DNA of 64,000 nucleotides, from positions 1,856,500 to 1,920,499 of the forward strand of contig NZ_JH556653.1 of NCBI RefSeq assembly GCF_000179595.2. The letters run 5' to 3'. The notes under the pieces were generated by a model, which saw only the letters and a program-made list of their open reading frames with translations, was not told the origin of the DNA and searched no databases. This DNA comes from Acetivibrio cellulolyticus CD2. Its GTDB lineage: Bacteria > Bacillota > Clostridia > Acetivibrionales > Acetivibrionaceae. Positions 43,671 to 53,466 of this stretch are shown piece after piece (positions within the stretch are counted from its first letter, which is position 1; each line of letters opens with the position of its first letter). The translations under genes and the position numbers were made by a program.

Positions 43671-46600
43671 CTATTCTGGATAATTAAACTGCAAATCGAA
43701 TGCTTGAATACTGGCGCTTCCTTCATCCGTGTAGTTTCCATCAGAATCTACTGTAAAAGTCATAACATCCGATTTTGCATATGGAGAACCTTCTTTAGGA
43801 AACGCTTGAATTGTATATGTTCCCGGTTTCAAGTCCGGCAACTTAAATGTACCGTCTTTGTTTATAGGTATAGTTACCAACCAATTCTCAGTCTCATCTC
43901 CAATTTCTATCCATCCACCTTTTGCGAGTGTATTATCTGGTCTGTGGACTATACCCGTCATCGTTGGTTCTTCCAACTGCAACTTCAACGATGCAGGACT
44001 GGTCATAATACCTCCAGCAATAACAATGTCCACTTTTTCGCTTGGAGCATAATCAGAACCATTTTCAGGGAAAGCCTGAATTTTGTATGAACCATTTGCA
44101 AGACCACTCATCCTGAACTTACCGTTTTCATCAACACCGGTACTTGCAACCCACTGTCCATTGCTGTTATATAACTCTACCCAACCCCAGTCTACAGCAA
44201 TATCACCAGGATCTACAACTGTTCCGGTTATTTGTACGTTTTGTAATGTTAACGTAAGTGCTCCGCCACTGTACGATTGGCCAGATATAGTTATTGTCCT
44301 TGATAGTGAAGGAGTATAACTCGATTTCCAACCAGGGTAAGCCTTTATTTTATAAGTACCATCACTTAGGCCACCTATTGAGAAACTTCCATCTTCTTTG
44401 GCACCTATTCCAGTTACAAAAGCCCCAGCTTGGTTGGTTATTTCTACCCAACCGTATTCAATTGTTTCACTGTTTGGACCTGTAATAGTGCCGGAAATCT
44501 GTGCTTGGGTCAATGATACTGTAACACTTCCGCTATAATTGGAATCGCCTACTTTTGTTACCACTTCATTTTCTACAACAAAAACGATATATGCTGACGG
44601 TGAATAGGAGCTGTCTAAAGTTTCAGGGTATGCCTTCATCCTGTATGTTCCATTTGACAGGCCACCTATATTAAACTGACCTTCTGAGTTCAGACCTGTT
44701 CCTCCTACCCAAATCCAATTATTTGAACCACTGTCTTTTTGTATTTCAACCCAACCCTTAACCAAAGGATTGCTATCCGGTTTGATTACTGTACCTTTTA
44801 ACTGTATGCTTGTCAATTTTACATCTACATTGCCTGCATACACTATATTGTTTGCATAAGTACATTTACCATTTTCACCTATAACCACAGTTATAGGTTT
44901 TGAAGCAGAATAATTGGAGGATTCTGAATATTCCGGATGTACTCTTAATGTATATGTGCCTGATTTAAGATTTCCAATCGCGAAGTTTCCATTTTGATTG
45001 ACTGGTGTTCCGGCTATCCATTCACCAGTTTCCGCACTATTAACTTCACAGTATCCGAATTTGGAAATATTATTGTTAGGATCTTTTACTGTACCGTTAA
45101 TTTGTGCCTCCGTAAGGTTGATTGTCAAAGGACTCGTTCCTTTGAATTGTCCATTGCTATCTATTTCAACCGTAACTTCAGCTGAAGGTGAATATTTAGT
45201 TTCACCGCCCGGCATAGCTATTAGCTTATAAGTACCCTGAGCAAGTCCACTTATCTTGAACTTACCATCATAATCAACTCCGGTACCACATATATACTTT
45301 TCACCAGATTTGATTTCAATAAATCCATACGGCATTACGTTACCTGATTCTAAACCATCTATAGGTCCCTTTACAAAACCAGTTATCTGGGGACTTCTGA
45401 GTTTCAAGTTTATCTCACTTCCGGTGTATAGACCACTGGTATTTATAGTAAATCCTACTGCATCAGATTCACTATAACTTGATTTGTCTTTAGGGTATGC
45501 TATCACCTTGTAGTTTCCAGGCTTTAATGAACCGATTTTAAACATACCATTCTGAATTTGTGCACCACCTACATACTCACCAGTTGTTTTATTTATACAA
45601 ACCCAACCATTGTCAACCGGTGTATTATTAGGTTCATAAACATGTCCTGTCAGCTGTGCTGAAGTCAATTTCAGCACCAGTGTACCTCCACTGTAAACAC
45701 CATTTGCAATTTTTACCACGGTTTCAATAGATGCAGAGTACTTTGATCCATCACCCGGGTATGCCTTGAGATAGTATGTACCATCTTTCAAACCACCAAT
45801 TGTAAAATCCGCCATGTTGTCTACTCCGGAACCTTTTACATGGTAGCCATCTGCGGTCATAACTTCAACAAAACCGTTACCTTCAGGTGTTCCATCAGGA
45901 GCTACAACTTCACCTATAATCTGAGGCACACCGACGGTTAATTTTAACCCACCTTCAGGCGCCTTATATGAACCACCTGATATTGTGACCAAAACTTCCT
46001 TGGAAGAAGTAAATGTTGTACCGCTATTCGGCCATGCTATCAATACATAACTGGCATCTTCAAGCCCTGCAATTCTGAATTTACCATCATAGCCGATATT
46101 TGCACCGCCATAATACTTACCAGACTTCTCATCTGGACTTCTCACTTCAACCCAACCGCCTTTTAGAGGCTGACCCTTTGGATCTATAACCGTACCAGTT
46201 ATTTGTGCAGATTGAAGCGTAAGAACAATAGAATCTCCTGTGTAGTCACCATCAGCGTATGAAGCATCTAAATCTCCGCCCAGGATTTTAAAAGTGAACT
46301 GATTTGATGCACTATACTGCGAATTGCTATCAGGTATTGCTCTGATAGTGTAAATATCATCTATAAGAGAACCCAGCGCAAACTTTCCATTTTGAATTGA
46401 TACACCTGGTAACCATTCACCGGCATCATTCTTAACTTCAAGATATCCACAATAAACATCTTTGCCACTAGGCAGAGGCTCTTTGACTGATCCACTTATT
46501 TGCGGCTCACACAAAATCAGGCTGATTTCTACAACGGAACAAGTACCTCCTGATATTGTTATTTTAAAGGCATTTGATACTGTGTATTCTTGATTTTCCC

Positions 46601-48794
46601 AATTCGGATGTGCCTTTAAATAGTAATCACCATTAGCCAGTCCACCAATATTAAATACACCCTTGTCGTTTGTTTGTGCACCAGCAATATATTTACCATC
46701 TTTATCGTTTATTTCTATCCATGAATATTTTTCAGGTGTTATTCCATCTGAAAGATATACAGTTCCGCTTGCCTGAGGCTGTGTAAGCTTGAGCACCAGA
46801 CCACCTAAAGGAGGTGTATATTTACCGCCTGAAATAGTAATTTCAACTGCTGCAGAAGGTGAAAAACCGGTATTCCAGCTCGTACCCCTAATCGAATATT
46901 TTCCATCCAGCAAACCGGCAATTTTAAATACACCGTTTTCTCCAGTACCTTCCCCTGTTCCATAGTTAACGTCTATTCCTTTTATCTCCACATTACTGTA
47001 TGAAACAGGAGCACCCTTAGGGTCAACAATTGTACCTGTAATTTGAGGCTTTCTCAGTGTCAAAACCGGACTATTTCCTACAAGTTTGTCGCCTGAAATC
47101 TGTATTTCCACTTCAACAGATGCCGCATATTCTGAATCTTTTGGAGCATGAGCACACATTTTATAATACCCATTTGTAAGGCCTGCAACTTTAAATATAC
47201 CGCCTTTACCAACAAATAGACTATCTATGTATTTTCCATTAATATCTTTTATATCAACATTTGTGAACTCAACAGGATTATTCATGGGATCTTTTACATA
47301 ACCTGTAAATTGCGGTGTAGACATAGTGAGTTTTATAGCCCCTAATGGAGATGTGAGTTTATCTCCAGTTATTGTTATATCCACCTCATTGGACTTGCAT
47401 ACTGCTCCTGCATCATCATAAGGTCTTGCCTGTATACGGTATGTGCCCTCAGTGAGTCCACCAACAACAAACACTCCATTTTGCTGTATTTTTACATTAT
47501 CAAAGCATTTTTCTTGAGTCATCAAATCAATCCAGCCCTCAGTAAATGAATCAGTCCCATTTGGCATAACAACAGTCCCGCTGAATTGCGGAAGAGTCAG
47601 GGATAAATTTACTGGAGCCGATGGAGACTTAAGCACACCGTTTTCAATTATAATCGGTGTCTTAGAAGATTTGAAATAATCTACCGTCATATCTGGTATA
47701 GCCACAAGATAATATGTACCATTTTCAAGTCCTCCGACTGAATAAGTACCATCTTGCTTAATCTGAGAATCCGTAATGTAATCATATTCAGTCCTTACTT
47801 CAACTCTGCCTCCACTGGTATATGCTGTTTTTCCGTCCGGCAAATACACAGTACCACTGAACTGTGCAGGTGGACGTTCATTAAGTATAATTGTTAGCGG
47901 ACCATTAGCAAGTTTATTATCAAGGCCTATTTGAAATGGGACCTCATCAGAATGCATATACTTTGAATCTGGACCAGTGAAAACCATTATCGAATAATTT
48001 CCAGGCTGCAAACCATAATACGCAAATTGTCCGTTGCTGTTATCCATAACCTCATGTATTAAAGCACCTTCTACAGTACGAATCTCAACATGATTTCCAC
48101 CACCTAAAACGGCTTGCTGATTTGCATCAAATATAGAGCCACTAAATTGTGCTGCAATCAAAGTAAGAGGAAGGTCTGTTAAACCATAATTTTTGCCATC
48201 CTCAGCAATTACAAAATCCGATGTTAAAGATTCACAATATTGTATATCATCAGGCCTAGCATATACTTTATAACTACCGGCAGAAAGACCTGCAATTCTA
48301 TAAGTGCCATCCTCATTAATTGGTACGCACGTAAAGTAATCATTGGTAACCTTGTATAGTTCAACTCTACCTGTCCCTGCATATTTTGTTTTATCACCCG
48401 GCAAATACACAGTACCAGTAAGTTGTGTCTCAGGTTGTGGTAGCTGTGGAGGCCCAAAATAATTTAGCCTAAATTGATAGTTATCAGCATTTATAGGGAA
48501 AGTAAATGTCTCTAAGATATATCTGTAGAAACCATTAACAACATCATCAGGTGTAGTACCTGTCGTTTTATCAACAAGGTAACCGTTTTGATCTATACCG
48601 TCATAGACGGCAAAGCTTACAGTAATTCCGCTTGCATCTTTCTCATTGTCACAATATACTGCACTTGTAACGGTTCCAGTGCCTCCATCTCTTGTCACAT
48701 TAAATTCGACAAAAACTTGAGCAAATGAATAATTTAAAGGCATGCAAATAATTAAAATTGCAAGTACAAGGGCCAGAGCTTTCTTAAAACTCAT
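43671..48794 (-). CDS. Giant secreted protein with 17 tandem beta-sandwich-like repeats
   Basis: A 1707-aa protein. Signal peptide 1-25 (ending NYSFA). After a unique N-terminal part (to about 122), 17 repeats of about 90 residues follow. Each starts like P-Q-[IF]-[TS]-G-T-V-x-x-P, has a 'GW[VI]E[VI]' strand and a G-x-F-x-[IV]-[GA]-G-L-x-x-G-x-Y turn, and ends with S-x-x-[VI]-x-[VI]-x-[IV]. This is the carboxypeptidase-regulatory/prealbumin-like pattern. No SLH, sortase or membrane anchor is visible, so it is either released or held by the adjacent SLH protein (inference). The AGGAGG ribosome binding site is clear. A long leader precedes it. Confidence 0.85.
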   Translation of the reverse strand: MSFKKALALVLAILIICMPLNYSFAQVFVEFNVTRDGGTGTVTSAVYCDNEKDASGITVSFAVYDGIDQNGYLVDKTTGTTPDDVVNGFYRYILETFTFPINADNYQFRLNYFGPPQLPQPETQLTGTVYLPGDKTKYAGTGRVELYKVTNDYFTCVPINEDGTYRIAGLSAGSYKVYARPDDIQYCESLTSDFVIAEDGKNYGLTDLPLTLIAAQFSGSIFDANQQAVLGGGNHVEIRTVEGALIHEVMDNSNGQFAYYGLQPGNYSIMVFTGPDSKYMHSDEVPFQIGLDNKLANGPLTIILNERPPAQFSGTVYLPDGKTAYTSGGRVEVRTEYDYITDSQIKQDGTYSVGGLENGTYYLVAIPDMTVDYFKSSKTPIIIENGVLKSPSAPVNLSLTLPQFSGTVVMPNGTDSFTEGWIDLMTQEKCFDNVKIQQNGVFVVGGLTEGTYRIQARPYDDAGAVCKSNEVDITITGDKLTSPLGAIKLTMSTPQFTGYVKDPMNNPVEFTNVDIKDINGKYIDSLFVGKGGIFKVAGLTNGYYKMCAHAPKDSEYAASVEVEIQISGDKLVGNSPVLTLRKPQITGTIVDPKGAPVSYSNVEIKGIDVNYGTGEGTGENGVFKIAGLLDGKYSIRGTSWNTGFSPSAAVEITISGGKYTPPLGGLVLKLTQPQASGTVYLSDGITPEKYSWIEINDKDGKYIAGAQTNDKGVFNIGGLANGDYYLKAHPNWENQEYTVSNAFKITISGGTCSVVEISLILCEPQISGSVKEPLPSGKDVYCGYLEVKNDAGEWLPGVSIQNGKFALGSLIDDIYTIRAIPDSNSQYSASNQFTFKILGGDLDASYADGDYTGDSIVLTLQSAQITGTVIDPKGQPLKGGWVEVRSPDEKSGKYYGGANIGYDGKFRIAGLEDASYVLIAWPNSGTTFTSSKEVLVTISGGSYKAPEGGLKLTVGVPQIIGEVVAPDGTPEGNGFVEVMTADGYHVKGSGVDNMADFTIGGLKDGTYYLKAYPGDGSKYSASIETVVKIANGVYSGGTLVLKLTSAQLTGHVYEPNNTPVDNGWVCINKTTGEYVGGAQIQNGMFKIGSLKPGNYKVIAYPKDKSSYSESDAVGFTINTSGLYTGSEINLKLRSPQITGFVKGPIDGLESGNVMPYGFIEIKSGEKYICGTGVDYDGKFKISGLAQGTYKLIAMPGGETKYSPSAEVTVEIDSNGQFKGTSPLTINLTEAQINGTVKDPNNNISKFGYCEVNSAETGEWIAGTPVNQNGNFAIGNLKSGTYTLRVHPEYSESSNYSASKPITVVIGENGKCTYANNIVYAGNVDVKLTSIQLKGTVIKPDSNPLVKGWVEIQKDSGSNNWIWVGGTGLNSEGQFNIGGLSNGTYRMKAYPETLDSSYSPSAYIVFVVENEVVTKVGDSNYSGSVTVSLTQAQISGTITGPNSETIEYGWVEITNQAGAFVTGIGAKEDGSFSIGGLSDGTYKIKAYPGWKSSYTPSLSRTITISGQSYSGGALTLTLQNVQITGTVVDPGDIAVDWGWVELYNSNGQWVASTGVDENGKFRMSGLANGSYKIQAFPENGSDYAPSEKVDIVIAGGIMTSPASLKLQLEEPTMTGIVHRPDNTLAKGGWIEIGDETENWLVTIPINKDGTFKLPDLKPGTYTIQAFPKEGSPYAKSDVMTFTVDSDGNYTDEGSASIQAFDLQFNYPE

Positions 48795-49143
48795 ATCAGT
48801 ACCTCCTTAATTGGGTTGAGATAGACTTCAAAAAGCTTTCATGAAATACAACAACGTTCTTACATGATTTTCGAAGAGCTAAAAGCCAATTAGTTGTCAC
48901 TCTGAAATATAAATCCCTCCTTTTCCCCAAAAATATAACTATCCAATAACACAGTATTAAATATATCGGTCAAAAAAAGGAATTAAAACATATGAAAGTG
49001 TAAAATAACACACACATTTTTTTACATTTAAACGATAAATGTATTCATAAAGATTTAAGCCTATTTTGAACTACTCTACTTCACGGAAACCTATAGAAAA
49101 AAAAATTGAATAAAAGAGAAATATAAATTTATATCTAAATATA

Positions 49144-49172
49144 ATCATATCATATTTGGCAAGTTTCGTCAA
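49144..49172 (-). promoter_or_regulatory. Promoter for the repeat-protein gene, giving a leader of about 340 nt
   Basis: On the minus strand TTGACG (49167-49172), 17 bp, TATGAT (49144-49149). The start codon is at 48794, so the 5' leader would be about 340 nt. The 440-bp gap (48795-49235) otherwise shows no gene and no riboswitch I can name. Confidence 0.55.
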
Positions 49173-49186
49173 TGGAATATGTAAAC

Positions 49187-49218
49187 ATCTGGCACAAATC
49201 AAAAAATTTATGCCAGAT
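49187..49218 (-). terminator. Hairpin after corA
   Basis: ATCTGGCA (49187-49194) pairs with TGCCAGAT (49211-49218), with extra A/T pairs inside. It is 18 nt past the corA stop, but the T-tract is poor. Confidence 0.5.
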
Positions 49219-49235
49219 ATACTAATCAATTTTCA

Positions 49236-50174
49236 CTAAAACATTCCTTTTTTATAGAGCACAAAGCTTGTAACCGATGCTAAACCTACAGCTGTAGCAA
49301 GTATATACGCAAATGCATAATGGTTATTCTCCCATGGCAAATGAACGTTCATACCAAAAAAGCTTGCTATCATGGTAGGTATAGCCAATACAATTGTTAC
49401 TGTTGTAAGGAACTTCATAACCAAGTTCAAATTATTTGAGATAACCGATGAAAAGGCATCCATCATTCCACTTAAGATTGTGCTATATATATTGGCCATT
49501 TCAATAGCTTGCTTATTTTCAATGATAACATCCTCAAGTAGATCCTGATCTTCTTCATACATTTTAATATACTTGCCCCGAAGAAGCTTTTCCATAACGA
49601 CGTCATTCGATTTTAGAGACGTAGTAAAGAATACAAGACTCTTCTCCAGCTCCAACAGCTTAAAGAGCTCCCTATTCCTCATAGACTTGTGCAAGGTTTT
49701 TTCGAGATCATCCGTCTTTTTGTCAATATGCCTCAGATATTTTAAGAAGTCTTTGGCAATCATAAAAAGTATCTGTAATGTAAACCTTGTCTTCTTAAAC
49801 GTATAAAAATCCTTTACTTTCTTGTTTTTAAATGAATCGACAAGGTACGATTCCCTGTTACATATTGTAAGAACATATTCATCCATAACGAGTATACCCA
49901 TTGGAATGGTTTCAAACTTGAGGTTTTTTTCATCCTCATACACATAGGGTATATCAACTATAAGCAATGTCTGATTGTCTTCAACATCTATTCTAGGTTT
50001 TTCCTCTTCATCAAGAGGGTCCCTTAAGAAATTGGGAAGAATATTAAGACTTTTCTCCAAACAACTCAATTCCTCTTCTGAGGGAGCAACAAGATTAATC
50101 CAACATCCCTTTTCAATATTCTCAATTTTAACCGGCTGCTGAGCCATATCATAAGTCTTGTAAATTTCCATCAT
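49236..50174 (-). CDS. corA: CorA-family magnesium transporter
   Basis: About 312 aa. A large cytoplasmic N-terminal domain is followed by two C-terminal membrane helices; the first ends in the signature FFGMNVHLPW (GMN motif). It forms a pentameric channel for Mg2+ (or Co2+/Ni2+) entry. The start is the ATG at 50174 or 50171; the open frame to 50303 runs into the riboswitch terminator and is not coding. An M-box riboswitch upstream makes Mg2+ the likely substrate. Confidence 0.93.
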   Translation of the reverse strand: MMEIYKTYDMAQQPVKIENIEKGCWINLVAPSEEELSCLEKSLNILPNFLRDPLDEEEKPRIDVEDNQTLLIVDIPYVYEDEKNLKFETIPMGILVMDEYVLTICNRESYLVDSFKNKKVKDFYTFKKTRFTLQILFMIAKDFLKYLRHIDKKTDDLEKTLHKSMRNRELFKLLELEKSLVFFTTSLKSNDVVMEKLLRGKYIKMYEEDQDLLEDVIIENKQAIEMANIYSTILSGMMDAFSSVISNNLNLVMKFLTTVTIVLAIPTMIASFFGMNVHLPWENNHYAFAYILATAVGLASVTSFVLYKKGMF

Positions 50175-50286
50175 ACCTATCACTTCCCAATCTAATAAAT
50201 AATCATATCGAAGCAAAAGCTTAAAAACAAGGCAGTAAGTTCTGCTGCTATTACTTACATTTGCACAAATGACTTTCCTTACGCAA

Positions 50287-50314
50287 CAAAAAAACTTCCA
50301 CACGAGAGGAAGTT
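50287..50314 (-). terminator. Intrinsic terminator of the M-box
   Basis: AACTTCC (50293-50299) pairs with GGAAGTT (50308-50314), followed on the minus strand by eight T. It lies between the M-box and the corA start, so it is the expression switch. Confidence 0.85.
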
Positions 50315-50344
50315 ATATAATTACAAACTTGTATAACTATTTGC

Positions 50345-50500
50345 TCTTCCCTCGTTGAGCTTTAGCACTATACAGCTTAGGTTTAAAAACCAGCTGCATT
50401 AAGCAAAACCTTAATCCGGCAGTGCTTGTTAACCCATTGGCGTCTTTCGACGTTTCGGGGTAGCAGCTTCTTTCTGTATAGGAGCCTCACCTAACAAAGT
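50345..50500 (-). ncRNA. M-box (ykoK) magnesium riboswitch
   Basis: The minus strand reads GTTAGGTGAGGCTCC (50481-50495), then the conserved CTGCTACCCCGAAACGTCG core, GAAAGACGCCAATGGGTTAACA and the distal GCACTGCCGG, and closes with AACGAGGG pairing back to the start. These match the M-box family. At high Mg2+ the aptamer is expected to favour the downstream terminator and shut corA off. Confidence 0.93.
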
Positions 50501-50517
50501 ATTAAGTTTACTTATTC

Positions 50518-50547
50518 ATTATATTCAATAAAGTACTATAGTGTCAA
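50518..50547 (-). promoter_or_regulatory. Consensus promoter of the M-box/corA unit
   Basis: On the minus strand TTGACA (50542-50547), 18 bp, TATAAT (50518-50523): both boxes match consensus perfectly. The transcript would start just before the M-box. Confidence 0.8.
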
Positions 50548-50555
50548 TATAAATT

Positions 50556-50588
50556 AAAAACCCCCGTGATAAGCTGATTAAGGGGGCT
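50556..50588 (-). terminator. Terminator of the flagellar operon
   Basis: CCCCC (50561-50565) pairs with GGGGG (50582-50586) around a 16-nt loop. On the minus strand TTTTTAATTT follows. It lies just after the FlgN-like gene. Confidence 0.8.
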
Positions 50589-50597
50589 TCAAAAACA

Positions 50598-51086
50598 TTA
50601 TTTCTTTTTATCGATAAAGTATGATGGTTGTCTTAGTCCTGTACCAGGGCTATACGCATTGGAAAGTTTTTTACCCTCCTTGATCTGCCTTATCTTTGCT
50701 CCTAAATCATTCAAAAAACCTTTTGCCTTTTCGTTGTTATGTTTTTCAAGTTCATTTATCTCTTTCAAAAGCTCCATTATCTGTCCAATAGTCTGTTGAA
50801 GTTCCTTTGCTCCTTTTAAATCAGATGACTTAATTTCTTCTAATTTATTTATCCCAAGCTTCTGCTTGAGTCTTGCAAAGTACACTCCAAATTCTTCATC
50901 AATTTTGTTTATTTCATCAATTTTTACCTGCTTATCACTTATAAGCTTTTTTAGTCCATCCATTCCCTCTATGTTTATGGCCTCTGTTTGGGCCATAGTG
51001 AGAAGAATTATATCCTGCAGGCATTTATACTTTTTTTTTGAGGCTTCAATAAGCCTTTCAATATAAATTTCCGGACTATTATCCAT
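50598..51086 (-). CDS. FlgN/FliT-like flagellar chaperone
   Basis: A 162-aa protein, almost entirely helical and coiled-coil. It begins IYIERLIEASKKKYKCLQDIILLTMAQTEAI and continues with charged heptads. It has the size and composition of FlgN/FliT-type export chaperones but no decisive motif. It is the last gene of flaG-fliD-fliS-this, 11 nt after fliS, which supports a role in flagellar subunit export. Confidence 0.7.
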   Translation of the reverse strand: MDNSPEIYIERLIEASKKKYKCLQDIILLTMAQTEAINIEGMDGLKKLISDKQVKIDEINKIDEEFGVYFARLKQKLGINKLEEIKSSDLKGAKELQQTIGQIMELLKEINELEKHNNEKAKGFLNDLGAKIRQIKEGKKLSNAYSPGTGLRQPSYFIDKKK

Positions 51087-51097
51087 TATAGACTCCT

Positions 51098-51502
51098 CTA
51101 TTTTGCGATTTGTGATGCTCCTGCATTTTGCTGTCTTGCTATTTTCATTGCTTGTTCCCAGGTATTCCTCAATTCTCTTGCATAGCCCAATATTTCTTCA
51201 ACTATTGTAACATCCTTTTTTATGTTTGCCTCTATGAGCCTTCTATTCATATAATCATATATAAGTTCCAACTGCTTTGAAATTTCATATTTCATATCAA
51301 GCGTACATCTAAACTCCGAAATAATATTCTGCGCCTTAATGATGCAGTTATTAGCTTTTTCAATATTCTTTTCGTTAATTCCCATTTGAGACTGCATAAG
51401 GAATTTTACAAGTCCATTATATAACATTAAAGTCAACTCTTCCGGACTTGCCGTATATACTGAATTTTCCTTGTATTGATCATACGCATTGTTAATTGCC
51501 AT
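51098..51502 (-). CDS. fliS: Flagellin export chaperone FliS
   Basis: A 134-aa four-helix protein with the FliS signature (YDQYKENSVYTASPEELTLMLYNGLVKFL...) and a C-terminal helix with LRNTWEQAM. It binds the flagellin C terminus and prevents early polymerisation. Start ATG at 51502, with GGAGG 7 nt upstream; an earlier in-frame start overlaps that site. Confidence 0.94.
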   Translation of the reverse strand: MAINNAYDQYKENSVYTASPEELTLMLYNGLVKFLMQSQMGINEKNIEKANNCIIKAQNIISEFRCTLDMKYEISKQLELIYDYMNRRLIEANIKKDVTIVEEILGYARELRNTWEQAMKIARQQNAGASQIAK

Positions 51503-51577
51503 TTCAAATACCTCCATGGTTTATTAAAATATAGCTGAAAAGTAAGCTGGTATTAACAACCAAAACTATTTATACTA

Positions 51578-53461
51578 TTACTGACCTAACATTGAAGAAA
51601 GGCTACTTTGTTGGCTTTGCATTTCTCCTATCATGTTTTCCATAGCTGCAAATCTGTTATAGTACCACTTTTCCTTATCTGCCATTTTATCCTCAAGACT
51701 AGCAATCAGTGTCTCTTTGTTAGCAATTTGATCAACAAGATAATTGTTAAATTCTGTAGCATCACCGGCATATCCTGCTTTTTCAAGCAAAGTTCCCTTT
51801 TTTCCACTGTTATTCCTGGAGGTCCTTATATTGTCCTGCATAACGTCATATAATCTTTGTGCCAACCCTGCCTCTTTATATCTTGTAGTTCTTTTTGACG
51901 AATCATCAAGAGCATCTTTGTAAGAATACTGTGAATCTTTAGTGAATAGCTTAACTACCTGATCATAGTTATTGGTGAGTGCATTCTTAAGTTTAGTCTC
52001 ATCTATACTCAATTTTCCTTTGTCCAAATATGAAGTTGAAGAAATTCCTATATCATAAAGGCTTAAAGAAACACCATCAACTTTTTCATAAAGTGCAGTT
52101 CTCATGTCGCTTACAACCTTAGATAAAATGCTATCATTTGCAAGCAATCCGGTTTTTGCCTTAGCTTCCCATTTTTCCACCTCATCATCTGACATAGCTT
52201 CCTTTTCTTCATCTGTTAGAGGCTGATAATCCCTGTCATAATCTTCGGATAGCTTTGTGTTGACTAAATCCACCAATTTATTATATTTATCTATAAATCC
52301 TTTTATATTTTCAACAACACCATCGATATCAGCTTCTACATTAATGGAAACAGAACTTGCTGAAGTACCTTTAAGGGAATAGCTTACACCGTCAACTATA
52401 AAGTTGTTACTGCTTCTCTTCATACCCGTAACGCCATCCAAGGTAAACTCTGCATCTGTGCCCTGTGTAGATGTGCCATCAACAATCCCCAATGACTTAA
52501 GCAAACCACTGGACGAATCAGTATATGTTAATGTGGATGCTGCCCCTTGTGAGGTTGATTCCAGTTTAAACTGATCATTTAAGGAATTATAAGTCATTTT
52601 AACTCCGGCACTGCTGTTATTTACTGCATTCATAACATCGCTGATTGTTGCCTCTCCATATGTTTTCCCCACATCAATTGTTGTGCCATTAATTGCGAAC
52701 GTAACATTAGCATTTGGATCTGTTACATTCAAATCATTTGTAAAATTATTCTTAATGGCATTAAGATTTGATTTTAAAGATATAGCATTGCTGGTATTAT
52801 CTCCACTTGCAAAGCCAAGACCTGTCAATCCGATTCCGGATATGGAAAACTTACTTCCATTTAATTGATTTGCAATTTCAACTTTCCCATCGGTTGTAAT
52901 TACACTAAATTTACCTGAACCGAAAGCTTCTGCCAGTTTATTCTCCAACCCCGTTTTCAGGCCATTTATATCTGTATAATTATCAAGAGTCAGAGTTTTT
53001 GTGGCTCCATCCAATTCAACAGATATTTGTTGACCGCTTAATGAAAAATTACTTACCGCACTGCTTCCTTTTACTGCATCTGCAATTCCTGCAGTTCCTT
53101 CAATTTTTGATGCTGAAGCAAGAGTACTCACTGTGATGCTATGAGAGTTTGACTCAGCACCTGCGCCTGCAGAAACTGTCACAATCGAATCATTTGAAGA
53201 ATTTATATTAAACTTTGCAAAAGAACTAGCCGATCTAAAATTGGTTGACGATTTTAACACATTGAAGTATTCATCATTAAAACTCATTAAAGAACTGGTT
53301 ACCTCTCTATAACTATCCTTCTTCCAATTAAGTAATTGTTTTTGCTTATATACTTTATCCACTTTAGTTTTTTCTACTTTCATTAACTGCGAAACAATGC
53401 TATCTGTATCAAGTCCCGAGTACGTTCCGGTTATTCTTATGGAGTTATTTACTGATGCCAT
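51578..53461 (-). CDS. fliD: Flagellar hook-associated protein 2 (filament cap)
   Basis: A 627-aa protein. The N-terminal FliD domain begins IRITGTYSGLDTDSIVSQLMKVEKTKVDK. The variable middle is Ser/Thr-rich. The C-terminal FliD domain contains VENIKGFIDKYNKLVDLVNTKLSEDYDRDYQPLTDEEKEAMSDDEVEKWE and a helical tail with RFAAMENMIGEMQSQQSSL. It forms the pentameric cap through which flagellins assemble. It lies 5 nt after flaG and 75 nt before fliS. Confidence 0.95.
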   Translation of the reverse strand: MASVNNSIRITGTYSGLDTDSIVSQLMKVEKTKVDKVYKQKQLLNWKKDSYREVTSSLMSFNDEYFNVLKSSTNFRSASSFAKFNINSSNDSIVTVSAGAGAESNSHSITVSTLASASKIEGTAGIADAVKGSSAVSNFSLSGQQISVELDGATKTLTLDNYTDINGLKTGLENKLAEAFGSGKFSVITTDGKVEIANQLNGSKFSISGIGLTGLGFASGDNTSNAISLKSNLNAIKNNFTNDLNVTDPNANVTFAINGTTIDVGKTYGEATISDVMNAVNNSSAGVKMTYNSLNDQFKLESTSQGAASTLTYTDSSSGLLKSLGIVDGTSTQGTDAEFTLDGVTGMKRSSNNFIVDGVSYSLKGTSASSVSINVEADIDGVVENIKGFIDKYNKLVDLVNTKLSEDYDRDYQPLTDEEKEAMSDDEVEKWEAKAKTGLLANDSILSKVVSDMRTALYEKVDGVSLSLYDIGISSTSYLDKGKLSIDETKLKNALTNNYDQVVKLFTKDSQYSYKDALDDSSKRTTRYKEAGLAQRLYDVMQDNIRTSRNNSGKKGTLLEKAGYAGDATEFNNYLVDQIANKETLIASLEDKMADKEKWYYNRFAAMENMIGEMQSQQSSLSSMLGQ

Positions 53462-53466
53462 AAAAC

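Noticed and set aside
43671-48794. CRISPR-like or recent DNA repeats in the long repeat gene
   Set aside because: The periodicity is at protein level (about 270 bp units, strongly diverged in DNA), so it is an old modular gene.
48795-48900. Small minus-strand ORF in the leader of the repeat-protein gene (about 34 codons, GTG start, ending at the next gene's start)
   Set aside because: The only AGGAGG-like site is about 15 nt from the GTG, too far, and the codons show no protein-like pattern.
49236-50303. Long form of CorA starting at 50303
   Set aside because: The extra 43 codons cover the riboswitch terminator and have no ribosome binding site; CorA proteins of normal length start at 50174 or 50171.
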